A DNA stretch of 64,000 nucleotides from Bacillus sp. 7884-1 (GTDB taxonomy: Bacteria; Bacillota; Bacilli; Bacillales; Cytobacillaceae). The notes under the pieces were generated by a model. The model was not told where the DNA came from. It ran no database searches and saw only the letters and a program-made list of their open reading frames with translations. The stretch covers positions 21,900 to 85,899 of the forward strand of contig NZ_NPDD01000022.1 of the NCBI RefSeq assembly GCF_002272245.1, given 5' to 3'. The translations under genes and the position numbers were made by a program. How positions within the stretch are numbered: the stretch's first letter is position 1; each line of letters starts with the position of its first letter. This document shows, in pieces, positions 55,959-64,000 of the stretch.

Positions 55959-58373
55959 ATGTCTCAAGTTTTAAAAGAAACCAATTTGCAAATTTCCGGA
56001 ATGACTTGTGCTGCTTGTGCCTTAAGGATAGAAAAGGGTTTAAATAAATTAGAAGGTGTAGAAACAGCAACCGTTAATCTTGCATTAGAAAGATCTGCTA
56101 TAAAATATGATCCACAAAAACTAAAGGTCGAAGATATTGAAAAAAAAATTAGAGACCTTGGTTATGACGTGGTTACCGAAAAAGCAGAATTTGATATTAC
56201 CGGGATGACTTGTGCGGCATGCTCAACGAGAATAGAGAAGGGTTTGAATAAATTAGATGGGGTCGTTAAGGCGAATGTGAATCTGGCACTTGAAAAAGCT
56301 ACGTTGGAATACAACGGGTCTGTCTTAACACCAAGTGACATTATTAATAAGGTTGAAAAGCTTGGTTATGGGGCTCGTGTGAAGGAGAATGTAAAAGAAA
56401 CAAGTGACCATCGTCAAAAGGAGATTAGTAAGCAAACGGGCAAATTTATTTTTTCAGCTATTCTCTCCCTTCCGTTATTATGGGCAATGGTTGGACATTT
56501 TTCTTTTACATCCTTTATTTGGGTTCCTGAAGCTTTTATGAATCCATGGGTACAACTGGCTTTGGCTACACCCGTTCAGTTTATAATTGGTTCCCAGTTT
56601 TACATTGGAGCCTATAAAGCTCTCAAAAATAAAAGTGCTAATATGGATGTACTGGTTGCCCTCGGGACATCAGCAGCCTATTTTTATAGTCTCTATTTAT
56701 CGATTATGTCCCTTATGGAAGAAGCACATGGTGTTGAGCTTTATTATGAAACAAGTTCCATATTAATTACCTTAATTATCTTAGGGAAGCTTTTTGAGGC
56801 AAAAGCTAAAGGTCGATCCTCTGAAGCGATTAAGAAATTAATGGGACTTCAAGCTAAGACGGCGACAGTTGAAAGAGATGGGCAAGAACTGGTAATTCCA
56901 CTTGAAGAGGTTGTTGTAGGAGATATCTTATATATAAAACCGGGCGAAAAAATACCTGTTGATGGAAAAATCATCGAAGGAAATTCAGCCATTGATGAGT
57001 CCATGCTTACTGGTGAAAGTGTCCCTGTAGATAAGACAATTGGTGATGAGACAATAGGTGCCACACTTAACAAAAACGGCTTTTTAAAAGTGGAAGCTAA
57101 AAAGGTTGGAAAAGATACTGCCTTAGCACAAATTATTAAAGTAGTGGAAGAAGCACAAGGATCTAAGGCTCCCATTCAAAGACTAGCAGATAAAATTTCT
57201 GGAGTATTCGTACCAATCGTGGTTGGTATCGCGTTTCTTACTTTTATTATTTGGTTTGTATGGGTAGCTCCTGGGGATTTTGCGGAAAGCTTAGAAAAAA
57301 TGATAGCCGTCCTTGTTATTGCCTGCCCATGTGCACTAGGACTGGCAACTCCAACATCAATCATGGCTGGCTCAGGCCGGTCTGCAGAATTTGGAATTCT
57401 GTTTAAGGGTGGGGAACATTTAGAAATGACCCACCGAATTACCACTGTTGTATTGGATAAAACCGGAACAGTAACAAACGGTACCCCTGTTTTAACGGAT
57501 GTCATCACAACCGAAATGTTTGAAGAGGAAGAATTTCTATCCTTGATTGGCTCGGCTGAAAAGCAATCGGAGCACCCCTTAGCACAAGCGATAGTCCAGG
57601 GTATTAAGGAAAAAGGAATTCACTTTAAAGATGTTACTGAATTCGAAGCCATTCCTGGTTTTGGAATCAAAGCTGTGGTTGATGGGAAAGAATTATTAAT
57701 TGGTACAAGGAAATTAATGAATAAGTACAACGTGGAGGCAGCTTCTGCTTTTGAAAAAATGAATGAATTAGAAAGGGCAGGAAAGACAGCGATGCTTACA
57801 GCCATAAACGGACAATTTGCAGGTACCGTTGCTGTTGCTGATACGATTAAGGAAACATCAAAAAGTGCCATCAAGCGACTGAAAGACATGGGGCTGGAAG
57901 TCATTATGATTACGGGTGATAATCAGCAGACTGCCTTAGCAATCGCAAAACAGGCTGGAATTGAAAATGTGATTGCTGAAGTCCTTCCGGAGGGCAAGGC
58001 ATCTGAAATTAAGCAATTACAGGCGCAAGGCAAGAAAGTAGCAATGGTGGGTGATGGAATTAACGATGCTCCGGCGTTGGCAGTTGCTGATATTGGGATG
58101 GCGATAGGAACCGGAACAGATGTGGCAATGGAAGCAGCTGACATTACCCTTATTCGCGGGGATTTAAATAGTATTGCAGATGCAATTTTCATGAGTAAGA
58201 AGACTATTACGAACATAAAGCAAAACCTTTTCTGGGCACTTGCCTATAATTCACTGGGAATACCATTTGCAGCACTCGGTTTCTTAGCCCCTTGGCTTGC
58301 CGGCGCAGCTATGGCTTTCAGTTCTGTATCCGTTGTCCTTAACGCATTACGATTACAAAAAGTAAAACTATAG
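55959..58373 (+). CDS. copA: Copper-exporting P1B-type ATPase CopA
   Basis: 804 residues from ATG 55959, behind AAGGGAG; the frame open from 55935 lacks a better start. It exports Cu(I). Two N-terminal HMA domains (MTCAACALRIEKGLNK and MTCAACSTRIEKGLNK), eight membrane helices, the metal-transport CPC in ACPCALG (near residue 455), phosphorylation motif DKTGT (near 501), SEHPLA and GDGINDAPA (near 698). Size equals B. subtilis CopA. It is followed by a terminator. Confidence 0.96.
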   Translation: MSQVLKETNLQISGMTCAACALRIEKGLNKLEGVETATVNLALERSAIKYDPQKLKVEDIEKKIRDLGYDVVTEKAEFDITGMTCAACSTRIEKGLNKLDGVVKANVNLALEKATLEYNGSVLTPSDIINKVEKLGYGARVKENVKETSDHRQKEISKQTGKFIFSAILSLPLLWAMVGHFSFTSFIWVPEAFMNPWVQLALATPVQFIIGSQFYIGAYKALKNKSANMDVLVALGTSAAYFYSLYLSIMSLMEEAHGVELYYETSSILITLIILGKLFEAKAKGRSSEAIKKLMGLQAKTATVERDGQELVIPLEEVVVGDILYIKPGEKIPVDGKIIEGNSAIDESMLTGESVPVDKTIGDETIGATLNKNGFLKVEAKKVGKDTALAQIIKVVEEAQGSKAPIQRLADKISGVFVPIVVGIAFLTFIIWFVWVAPGDFAESLEKMIAVLVIACPCALGLATPTSIMAGSGRSAEFGILFKGGEHLEMTHRITTVVLDKTGTVTNGTPVLTDVITTEMFEEEEFLSLIGSAEKQSEHPLAQAIVQGIKEKGIHFKDVTEFEAIPGFGIKAVVDGKELLIGTRKLMNKYNVEAASAFEKMNELERAGKTAMLTAINGQFAGTVAVADTIKETSKSAIKRLKDMGLEVIMITGDNQQTALAIAKQAGIENVIAEVLPEGKASEIKQLQAQGKKVAMVGDGINDAPALAVADIGMAIGTGTDVAMEAADITLIRGDLNSIADAIFMSKKTITNIKQNLFWALAYNSLGIPFAALGFLAPWLAGAAMAFSSVSVVLNALRLQKVKL

Positions 58374-58386
58374 TGAACTACAAAAG

Positions 58387-58413
58387 GGCTGACACATAAT
58401 TGTCAGCCTTTTT
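58387..58413 (+). terminator. Terminator after copA
   Basis: Stem GGCTGACA (58387-58394) / TGTCAGCC (58401-58408), then TTTTT. Confidence 0.88.
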
Positions 58414-58486
58414 CACATTTTTCACTATCTTTAACTATTATACTTATTTTACAAGGAATCAAATTTAATAAGCCGGGTGAGATCGT

Positions 58487-59173
58487 ATGAATCATATTTT
58501 ACTAATTGAAGACGAGGAAAGTGTTTCAACTGTCATAAAAGGTTATTTAGAAAAAGAAGGTTATACCGTTCATTGTGCAGCCACTGGTTTAAAAGGGTTG
58601 GATCTTTTAAAAATAGCGGATTTTAAATTAATTATATTGGATTTAATGCTGCCTGATATTAGCGGAGAAGAAGTTTGCAAGATTATTCGGCAATCATCTG
58701 ATGTGCATATCTTTATGCTGACAGCAAAAGGCTCATTAAATGACAAAATAGAGGGATTAAATATCGGGGCTGATGAGTATTTAATAAAACCATTCAGCCC
58801 AAGAGAATTAACTGCAAGAGTAAATGCTTTATTTAGGAGAATAAGCTCCAAATTTCCTTCTTCCAAGGTTATTTTTGACGACGGTTATTTAACGATTGAT
58901 TGTGATAAAAGAACAGTCCAAATTTTGAAGCAAGAGGTCCCTTTTACACCTAATGAGTTTGATATTATTTGTGCACTTGTTTCAGCAAAAGGAAGTGTGT
59001 TATCGAGAGAACAGCTGATTGATAAAATCTTCGGCGTAGATTTTAGCGGCTATGATCGGACCATTGATGTGCATATAAAAAATATTCGTAAAAAGATAGA
59101 AATAGACACGAAGAACCCCAAATTTGTCCTTACGGTTATGAAAGCAGGATATAAGTTTGGTGGTGAGAAGTAA
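58487..59173 (+). CDS. OmpR-family response regulator
   Basis: 228 residues. Receiver domain with acidic pair EDEE, phosphorylation site in LIILDLMLPD (Asp near residue 53), switch Lys in LIKPFSP. A C-terminal winged helix follows (FTPNEFDIICALVSAKGSVLSREQL, then YDRTIDVHIKNIRKKI recognition helix). ATG 58487 is preceded by GGGTGAGAT. The kinase gene follows without a gap. The repeat TCTTCATA near genes on both sides is a likely target. Confidence 0.9.
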   Translation: MNHILLIEDEESVSTVIKGYLEKEGYTVHCAATGLKGLDLLKIADFKLIILDLMLPDISGEEVCKIIRQSSDVHIFMLTAKGSLNDKIEGLNIGADEYLIKPFSPRELTARVNALFRRISSKFPSSKVIFDDGYLTIDCDKRTVQILKQEVPFTPNEFDIICALVSAKGSVLSREQLIDKIFGVDFSGYDRTIDVHIKNIRKKIEIDTKNPKFVLTVMKAGYKFGGEK

Positions 59174-60541
59174 GTGCAATCAATCAGCAGAAGATTAAGC
59201 ATTTTATTGGTATTATCAGCGGTGGCGGCCATCCTGCTGGTTACTATTTTTGTTAATATGACTGTTTCCAATAAATTTAACGAATACATGATTGAAATCC
59301 AGAACAAGAGGTATGAAAGAATTGTTTCCTATTTTGAAGAAGCCTATAAAAGGGAAGGTAAATGGTCCTCAGATACAGGTGTAGAATTAATGCATGAGGC
59401 ATATATGGGAAATTATTGTTTGACACTGTTAGATAGCAGCAAACAGGCAGTCTGGGGAATGGATCCTGAGGACTTACAAACTCAAATCCATATCGGAGAA
59501 ATGCCAGGGCATGAAAGTGGTGTTTATACTACAAAAACGTTTGAGATTAAAGAGAATGGTAAAATAGTTGGGTTTATCGATATCGGACAATATTCGTCTG
59601 TGCTTCTAACAGAAGAAGATTTAACCTTTAAATCTTCCATAAACAAAAGCATTATAGCCAGTGGTACCCTTGCTCTAATTATCATCATTAGCTTGAGTCT
59701 GTATTTTTCAAAACAATTTTCTACTCCAATTCGAGCGGTGGCAAAAATGTCTGTCAGTCTATCTCAAGGAAACTTTGATACGGTATCGAATATAAAAAGT
59801 AATATTGCAGAGTTAGAGGATTTAAGAAAAAGTGTGAATATCCTTGCAGGAAAATTAAAGTACCAGGACACTCTCAGAAAAAGATTAGTATCAGATATAA
59901 CGCATGAGATTAGAACGCCTTTAAACGTGTTACAAAATAATCTTGAGGCAATGATTGATGGTGTAATTCCTGTAACAAATGAGGGATTAAATTATTTAAA
60001 TGAGGAAGTCATTCGATTTGGGAATTTAATAAATGACTTAAATTTGTTAAAAGAGTTTGAATCAGAAAGTATCAAACTTAATTATGAAACTATTTTACTT
60101 GATCATTTGATTTCAGAGATTTGTAAGGATTTCTATAGGGCTGCTGAAAATAATAATAGTATGATTCAATATGAAATTGCCCCTGATGAATATCAAATCA
60201 TAGCAGATAAGGACAAAATGAAACAAGTAATTATAAACATATTATCAAACGCACTTAAATTTTCTGAAAGTAATGGTAAGATTTCGATTAAACTTTATAA
60301 AGAAAAAAACTTCATTATTATGGAAGTGATAGATAACGGCATTGGTATTAAGCAAGAAGATTTACCATTTATTTTTGAAAGGCTTTATAGAGGAGATAAG
60401 AGTAGGAGTCAAATTGAAGGAAATGGTATTGGTTTAACGATTGTTAAGAATATCCTTGAGCTTCACAATGCGATGATTGAGGTAGAGAGTGAAGAAGGAT
60501 TAGGAACTACAGTGAGGGTCTATTTTAATTCAACAAATTAA
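59174..60541 (+). CDS. Sensor histidine kinase
   Basis: 455 residues from GTG 59174, immediately after the regulator stop (the ribosome site GGTGAGAAG is inside that gene). Two membrane helices (LSILLVLSAVAAILLVTIFV and SIIASGTLALIIIISLSLYF) flank an extracytoplasmic sensor domain of about 130 residues. HAMP linker, H-box DITHEIRTPLNVLQ, N-box IINILSNALKFSE, G1 VIDNGIGI and G2 GNGIGLTIV are seen. The signal could be copper or thiol stress at the cell surface, judging from neighbours only. Confidence 0.9.
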   Translation: MQSISRRLSILLVLSAVAAILLVTIFVNMTVSNKFNEYMIEIQNKRYERIVSYFEEAYKREGKWSSDTGVELMHEAYMGNYCLTLLDSSKQAVWGMDPEDLQTQIHIGEMPGHESGVYTTKTFEIKENGKIVGFIDIGQYSSVLLTEEDLTFKSSINKSIIASGTLALIIIISLSLYFSKQFSTPIRAVAKMSVSLSQGNFDTVSNIKSNIAELEDLRKSVNILAGKLKYQDTLRKRLVSDITHEIRTPLNVLQNNLEAMIDGVIPVTNEGLNYLNEEVIRFGNLINDLNLLKEFESESIKLNYETILLDHLISEICKDFYRAAENNNSMIQYEIAPDEYQIIADKDKMKQVIINILSNALKFSESNGKISIKLYKEKNFIIMEVIDNGIGIKQEDLPFIFERLYRGDKSRSQIEGNGIGLTIVKNILELHNAMIEVESEEGLGTTVRVYFNSTN

Positions 60542-60576
60542 CGCAAATCTGTGACCGAAATTTGACACTCTTATTT

Positions 60577-60595
60577 TCTTCATACTGTCTTCATA
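60577..60595 (+). promoter_or_regulatory. Response-regulator direct repeat before the repeat lipoprotein
   Basis: TCTTCATA at 60577-60584 and 60588-60595, 11-base period, same as at 54677-54695. Downstream ACTATT is also shared between the two regions. Confidence 0.65.
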
Positions 60596-60645
60596 ACACT
60601 TCACTATTCTAATGTTGTAAGCATTACACATTAGGAGTTGTAGAG

Positions 60646-61359
60646 ATGAAAAAGAAAATAGTCACCTTGCTAGTTTCGAGCGCAATATTAGTAGCCTTCA
60701 CGGGTTGCAGCAGACCAGTAACAGGAGATAAAGAGGCAGATAATGCTCTTTTTGCCTTTAATAAAATTGTAAAGGCATATCCTGATAAAAAAGGGTTCCA
60801 TGAAGCTCTAAAACATTGGGGCTTTGAGCTGTCAACAGGTGAAAAGTTTGAATGGAGTAAAGATATGTCAGCTAATAAGGCAGATTTTGCTATGGTTATG
60901 CTGGCGGATCCTCTTGTAGAAGCAGGACTAGATATTAGTAAGCTTGATGAAAACGAATGGCTTTATGAACCAGCTGCTAAGGACGATAAAGGGAATGATT
61001 TACCTAATCGTCTTATTAAACCCTACAATGTATCAGATAAGAAACAAGCTTCTAATGGGTCTGAAGATTCCATGAGAAGACTCTTAAAGGCTGATACAGA
61101 CAATGTGAAGTATCATAAGGATGTACAACATTTTGGTCTTAGCCTTGGAGAAGGTTACCAAGTTCAGTGGACAGAAAAGCTTGGTACAAATAATGCCGAT
61201 ATGATCTTTGTGTTAAATGCGGAGCCCCTTGTAGAAGCAGGAATAGATATCAATAGACTGGAAGACAGCGGTTGGGTCTTTAAAGAAGCAAGTGATGATG
61301 ATATGGGAATGGGAGCAAGTCCAGATCAAATCGTTAAAATCTATGATATTAAAAAATAA
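60646..61359 (+). CDS. Lipoprotein with two copies of an unrecognised ~75-residue domain
   Basis: 237 residues. A lipoprotein signal ends at LVAFTGCSRP (lipobox Cys near residue 22). Residues ~46-130 and ~155-237 are clear repeats: HWGFELSTGEKFEWSKDMSA / HFGLSLGEGYQVQWTEKLGT, then DPLVEAGLDISKLDENEWLY / EPLVEAGIDINRLEDSGWVF. I do not know the family. No cysteine except the lipidated one; repeat 2 ends in a Met/Asp stretch (DDDMGMGASPD) that could bind metal. ATG 60646 follows TTAGGAG. Expression via the adjacent two-component system is likely. Confidence 0.7.
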   Translation: MKKKIVTLLVSSAILVAFTGCSRPVTGDKEADNALFAFNKIVKAYPDKKGFHEALKHWGFELSTGEKFEWSKDMSANKADFAMVMLADPLVEAGLDISKLDENEWLYEPAAKDDKGNDLPNRLIKPYNVSDKKQASNGSEDSMRRLLKADTDNVKYHKDVQHFGLSLGEGYQVQWTEKLGTNNADMIFVLNAEPLVEAGIDINRLEDSGWVFKEASDDDMGMGASPDQIVKIYDIKK

Positions 61360-61365
61360 TAAATA

Positions 61366-61392
61366 AACCACCCCTGATATCTTGGGTGGTTA
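61366..61392 (+). terminator. Hairpin after the repeat lipoprotein gene
   Basis: Stem AACCACCC (61366-61373) / GGGTGGTT (61384-61391), only a weak T-rich tail. Confidence 0.65.
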
Positions 61393-61451
61393 TCATATTT
61401 GATAGAAAAGATTGAGGTGAGTAGGTTGGAACAGAGTCTAAAATAGGTGGA

Positions 61452-63881
61452 ATGACCTGTGCAGCTTGTGCCAAACGAATTGAAAAAGTAACAAAAAAGC
61501 TTGAGGGAGTTCAAGATTCGAGCGTGAATTATGTAACCGAGAAATTAAGCATTCAATATGATGAATCCGTCGTATCACTCCCAGCTATTCGTGCAACGAT
61601 TGAGAAGGCAGGGTATGAGGCCATTATTGAGTCGGCAAAGAGGGTACTGCAAATAGAAGGCATGACCTGTGCAGCCTGTGCGAAAAGAATTGAAAAGGTA
61701 ACTAGTAAGCTTGATGGAGTGCTGGAATCAAGTGTAAATTATGCAACCGAAAAATTATCAATAGGCTTTGAGCCTTCTAAGGTGAGAGTTTCAGATATTA
61801 AACAAGCAATCGAGAAGGCAGGATATAAAGCAATAGAAGAGGAAACGACAGTTGATAGTGATAAAGAGAGAAAAGAAAAAGAAATCAAGCTGCTATGGAA
61901 GAAGTTTGTGATTTCTGCTGTATTTACCGTGCCGCTGCTTGTAATCACAATGGGTCATATGTTTTTTGAACCGCTTGGTTTTAAACTTCCAGCGATTATT
62001 GATCCAATGGTGAATCCACTTTACTTTGGCTTAATTCAATTATTATTGGTACTTCCAGTGTTATTTGCTGGCAATAAGTTCTTTACGGTTGGCTTTAGCT
62101 CTCTGATTAGTAGAAGCCCCAATATGGACTCTTTAATTGCTATGGGTACTTCTGCAGCATTCCTTTACGGAATCTTTGCTATCTTCCAGATATATGGCGG
62201 GAACATCGATTATGCCTACGATTTATATTTTGAAGCGGCCGGCGTTATTATAACCTTAATCCTGCTAGGTAAATATTTAGAAGCCGTTACAAAAGGAAAG
62301 ACCTCTGAGGCAATAAAGAAACTAATGGGACTAGCCCCTAAAACAGCGATGATTATTCGTAATGGTAAAGAAGTAGAAATGGCAATCGAAGAAGTAGAAG
62401 TTGGTGATATCATTGTTGTTAAACCAGGAGAAAAAATGCCTGTAGATGGTGAAGTAATCGAAGGGATGACTTCTGTTGATGAATCAATGCTGACTGGTGA
62501 AAGTATGCCAGTAGAAAAAAATATAGGCGATGCAATTATCGGAGCAAGTATCAATAAAAATGGATTGATCAAATATAAGGCTACTAGAGTTGGAAAAGAT
62601 ACTGCTTTAGCACAGATTATTAAACTAGTAGAAGATGCGCAAGGTTCAAAGGCTCCGATTGCAAAGATGGCAGATATTATTTCTGGATATTTTGTTCCTG
62701 TGGTAATTGGGATCGCAATTGCGGGAGCGTTGGCTTGGTATTTCTTTGCAGGTGAAACGGGAGTATTCTCTTTAACCATTTTTATATCTGTTCTTGTTAT
62801 CGCTTGCCCGTGTGCTTTAGGATTGGCAACCCCAACAGCTATTATGGTAGGTACAGGAAAAGGTGCTGAATATGGGGTACTAATTAAAAGCGGTGTTGCC
62901 TTAGAGACTGCTCACAAAATTAAAACCATTGTCTTTGATAAGACTGGGACAATTACTGAGGGCAAACCAAAGGTTACGGATGTTGTTGTGACGAGTGAAA
63001 TTACGGAGGAATACCTGCTTCAATTGGCTGCTTCTGCTGAAAAAGGATCAGAGCATCCATTAGGGGAAGCAATTGTGAAAGATGCTGAGGAAAGAGGTAT
63101 AGAATTTAAAAACTTAGACTTCTTCAAAGCAATTCCTGGTCATGGAATTGAGGTTAAAATGGATGGTAAGAACATTTTACTCGGAAATCGAAAGCTTATG
63201 GTTGAAAGGGAGATTTCGCTAAAAGACCTAGAGGTTACATCTGATAGGCTTGCTGGCGAGGGTAAAACTCCAATGTATGTGGCAATAGATGGTCGTATGG
63301 CTGGAATTATCGCAGTAGCAGATACTGTTAAAGAAAATAGTAAAAAAGCAATTGAACAGCTTCATAAGATGGGCATTGAAGTTGCCATGATTACTGGCGA
63401 TAACAGAAGGACGGCAGAAGCGATAGCAAAACAGGTTGGGATTGACAGAGTGTTAGCGGAGGTCCTGCCAGAAGACAAGGCAAACGAGGTTAAAAAGATT
63501 CAAGCAGAAGGTAGTAAAGTAGCGATGGTGGGCGATGGTATAAACGATGCTCCTGCGCTTGCACAGGCAGATATCGGAATTGCAATTGGTTCTGGTACAG
63601 ATGTTGCAATGGAATCTGCAGATATTGTTCTTATGAGAAGTGACCTAATGGATGTACCAACTGCCATCCAATTAAGTAAAAAAACAATCTCAAACATAAA
63701 ACAAAACTTATTTTGGGCATTTGGTTACAACACATTAGGAATACCAATAGCGATGGGAGTACTCTACTTATTTGGAGGACCGCTGTTAAACCCAATCATC
63801 GCAGCCGCTGCCATGAGTTTAAGCTCCGTTTCAGTATTATTAAATGCATTAAGATTAAAAGGCTTTAAACCAGCTAGATAA
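61452..63881 (+). CDS. Second copper P1B-type ATPase, CopA-like, with a probable N-terminal frameshift
   Basis: 809 residues from ATG 61452. Two HMA domains that are almost identical to each other ([19 protein letters not shown] and [19 protein letters not shown]), CPC in ACPCALG (near residue 450), DKTGT (near 496), [17 protein letters not shown] (near 693). The natural start seems to be TTG 61426 behind GAGGTGAGTAGG. There TTG-GAA-CAG-AGT-CTA-AAA runs into TAG, and one extra base in the A-run would join it to GGMTCAAC. As it stands the first HMA lacks its opening strand and the ATG has no proper ribosome site. Distinct from the copA upstream. Confidence 0.85.
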   Translation: MTCAACAKRIEKVTKKLEGVQDSSVNYVTEKLSIQYDESVVSLPAIRATIEKAGYEAIIESAKRVLQIEGMTCAACAKRIEKVTSKLDGVLESSVNYATEKLSIGFEPSKVRVSDIKQAIEKAGYKAIEEETTVDSDKERKEKEIKLLWKKFVISAVFTVPLLVITMGHMFFEPLGFKLPAIIDPMVNPLYFGLIQLLLVLPVLFAGNKFFTVGFSSLISRSPNMDSLIAMGTSAAFLYGIFAIFQIYGGNIDYAYDLYFEAAGVIITLILLGKYLEAVTKGKTSEAIKKLMGLAPKTAMIIRNGKEVEMAIEEVEVGDIIVVKPGEKMPVDGEVIEGMTSVDESMLTGESMPVEKNIGDAIIGASINKNGLIKYKATRVGKDTALAQIIKLVEDAQGSKAPIAKMADIISGYFVPVVIGIAIAGALAWYFFAGETGVFSLTIFISVLVIACPCALGLATPTAIMVGTGKGAEYGVLIKSGVALETAHKIKTIVFDKTGTITEGKPKVTDVVVTSEITEEYLLQLAASAEKGSEHPLGEAIVKDAEERGIEFKNLDFFKAIPGHGIEVKMDGKNILLGNRKLMVEREISLKDLEVTSDRLAGEGKTPMYVAIDGRMAGIIAVADTVKENSKKAIEQLHKMGIEVAMITGDNRRTAEAIAKQVGIDRVLAEVLPEDKANEVKKIQAEGSKVAMVGDGINDAPALAQADIGIAIGSGTDVAMESADIVLMRSDLMDVPTAIQLSKKTISNIKQNLFWAFGYNTLGIPIAMGVLYLFGGPLLNPIIAAAAMSLSSVSVLLNALRLKGFKPAR

Positions 63882-63900
63882 GGCAGTTGAATTAATTTAG

Positions 63901-63934
63901 AGTGGCAGGGAACTTTAATCACTGCCATTTTTTT
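63901..63934 (+). terminator. Terminator after the second copper ATPase gene
   Basis: Stem AGTGGCAG (63901-63908) / CTGCCATT (63922-63929) with one G.U pair, then T-run. Confidence 0.75.
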
Positions 63935-63981
63935 AATATAGTCTGTGTTAAAGGTAAATGTTGATATTAGAACGTTGATTT

Positions 63982-64000
63982 GTGCGGAAGGCGCGAGACT
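63982..64000. repeat. Possible start of a dispersed Bacillus intergenic repeat
   Basis: The last bases (GCGGAAGGCGCGAGACT) look like the opening of a GC-rich dispersed repeat I know from Bacillus intergenic regions, and share GCGGAAG with copy B at 31919. It is cut by the window edge. Confidence 0.35.

Noticed and set aside
57176..58216. Long antisense open frames within copA and the second copper ATPase
   Set aside because: Shadows of a conserved coding region in another frame, no ribosome sites and no recognisable domain.

Overview
This 64 kb window is a low-GC chromosomal segment of an aerobic, spore-former-type Bacillaceae (Bacillus sensu lato; the gene content would fit a Neobacillus- or Mesobacillus-like species, though the exact genus is inference). 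For most of its length it follows the Bacillus subtilis yqf-yqg-yqh order: cshB-nfo-yqfT, a zinc-uptake operon ending in zur, yqfW-yqfX, ispG, yqfZ-yqgB-yqgC, sodA, yqgE, pbpA, the pst phosphate operon with phoU, fthC (yqgN), a rhomboid protease, yqgQ-glcK, yqgT-yqgU-yqgW-yqgX-yqgY, the comG competence pilus operon, yqhG-yqhH, the glycine riboswitch with gcvT-gcvPA-gcvPB, yqhL and lipM. Genes without a place in that order as I recall it include an iron-sulfur FNR regulator (9.4-10.1 kb), a DUF4912/glycosyltransferase pair (19.4-21.3 kb), L-lactate dehydrogenase behind a Rex-type operator (23.1 kb), a MidA-type methyltransferase (32.1 kb) and a cysteine-rich wHTH regulator (33.6 kb).

The most striking locus is 47.9-52.3 kb. 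A class II (B12-dependent) ribonucleotide reductase gene, nrdJ, with two NrdR-like boxes in front, looks like three disconnected reading frames. The interruptions are two group I introns, 176 nt at 49602-49777 and 300 nt at 50294-50593. Both show the U.G wobble at the 5' splice site, P3, P7, P8 and P9 stems and a terminal G. Removing them restores a continuous 849-residue protein. The first intron splits the codons of the active-site Cys-Gly-Glu motif; the second splits the Pro-Thr-Gly phosphate-binding loop. Neither holds an endonuclease. Downstream lie a decayed HNH endonuclease gene behind a LexA-like promoter and a degenerate, internally deleted second copy of the nrdJ 3' end with its terminator. 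These look like the remains of an earlier endonuclease-bearing intron allele.

From 52.3 kb to the end is an accessory metal-homeostasis region: chromate transporter, a His-rich membrane-anchored protein, a CcdA-like membrane protein, copZ, copA, an OmpR-type two-component system, a lipoprotein built from two repeats of an unrecognised domain, and a second copper P-ATPase whose natural start seems to be frameshifted. Two regulatory signals tie it together. CsoR-like palindromes (ATACCC/GGGTAT type) occur at four places. A direct repeat of TCTTCATA with an 11-bp period lies in front of both the CcdA-like gene and the repeat lipoprotein, as expected for the response regulator encoded between them.

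Other regulatory elements: a Zur-box-like site and a perfect 23-bp palindrome filling the znu promoter spacer; six TTTACA-like PhoP hexamers before pstS; a tandem glycine riboswitch; and an inverted pair of a 25-nt intergenic repeat (21.36 and 31.94 kb). No tRNA, rRNA, CRISPR array or complete insertion sequence was seen.
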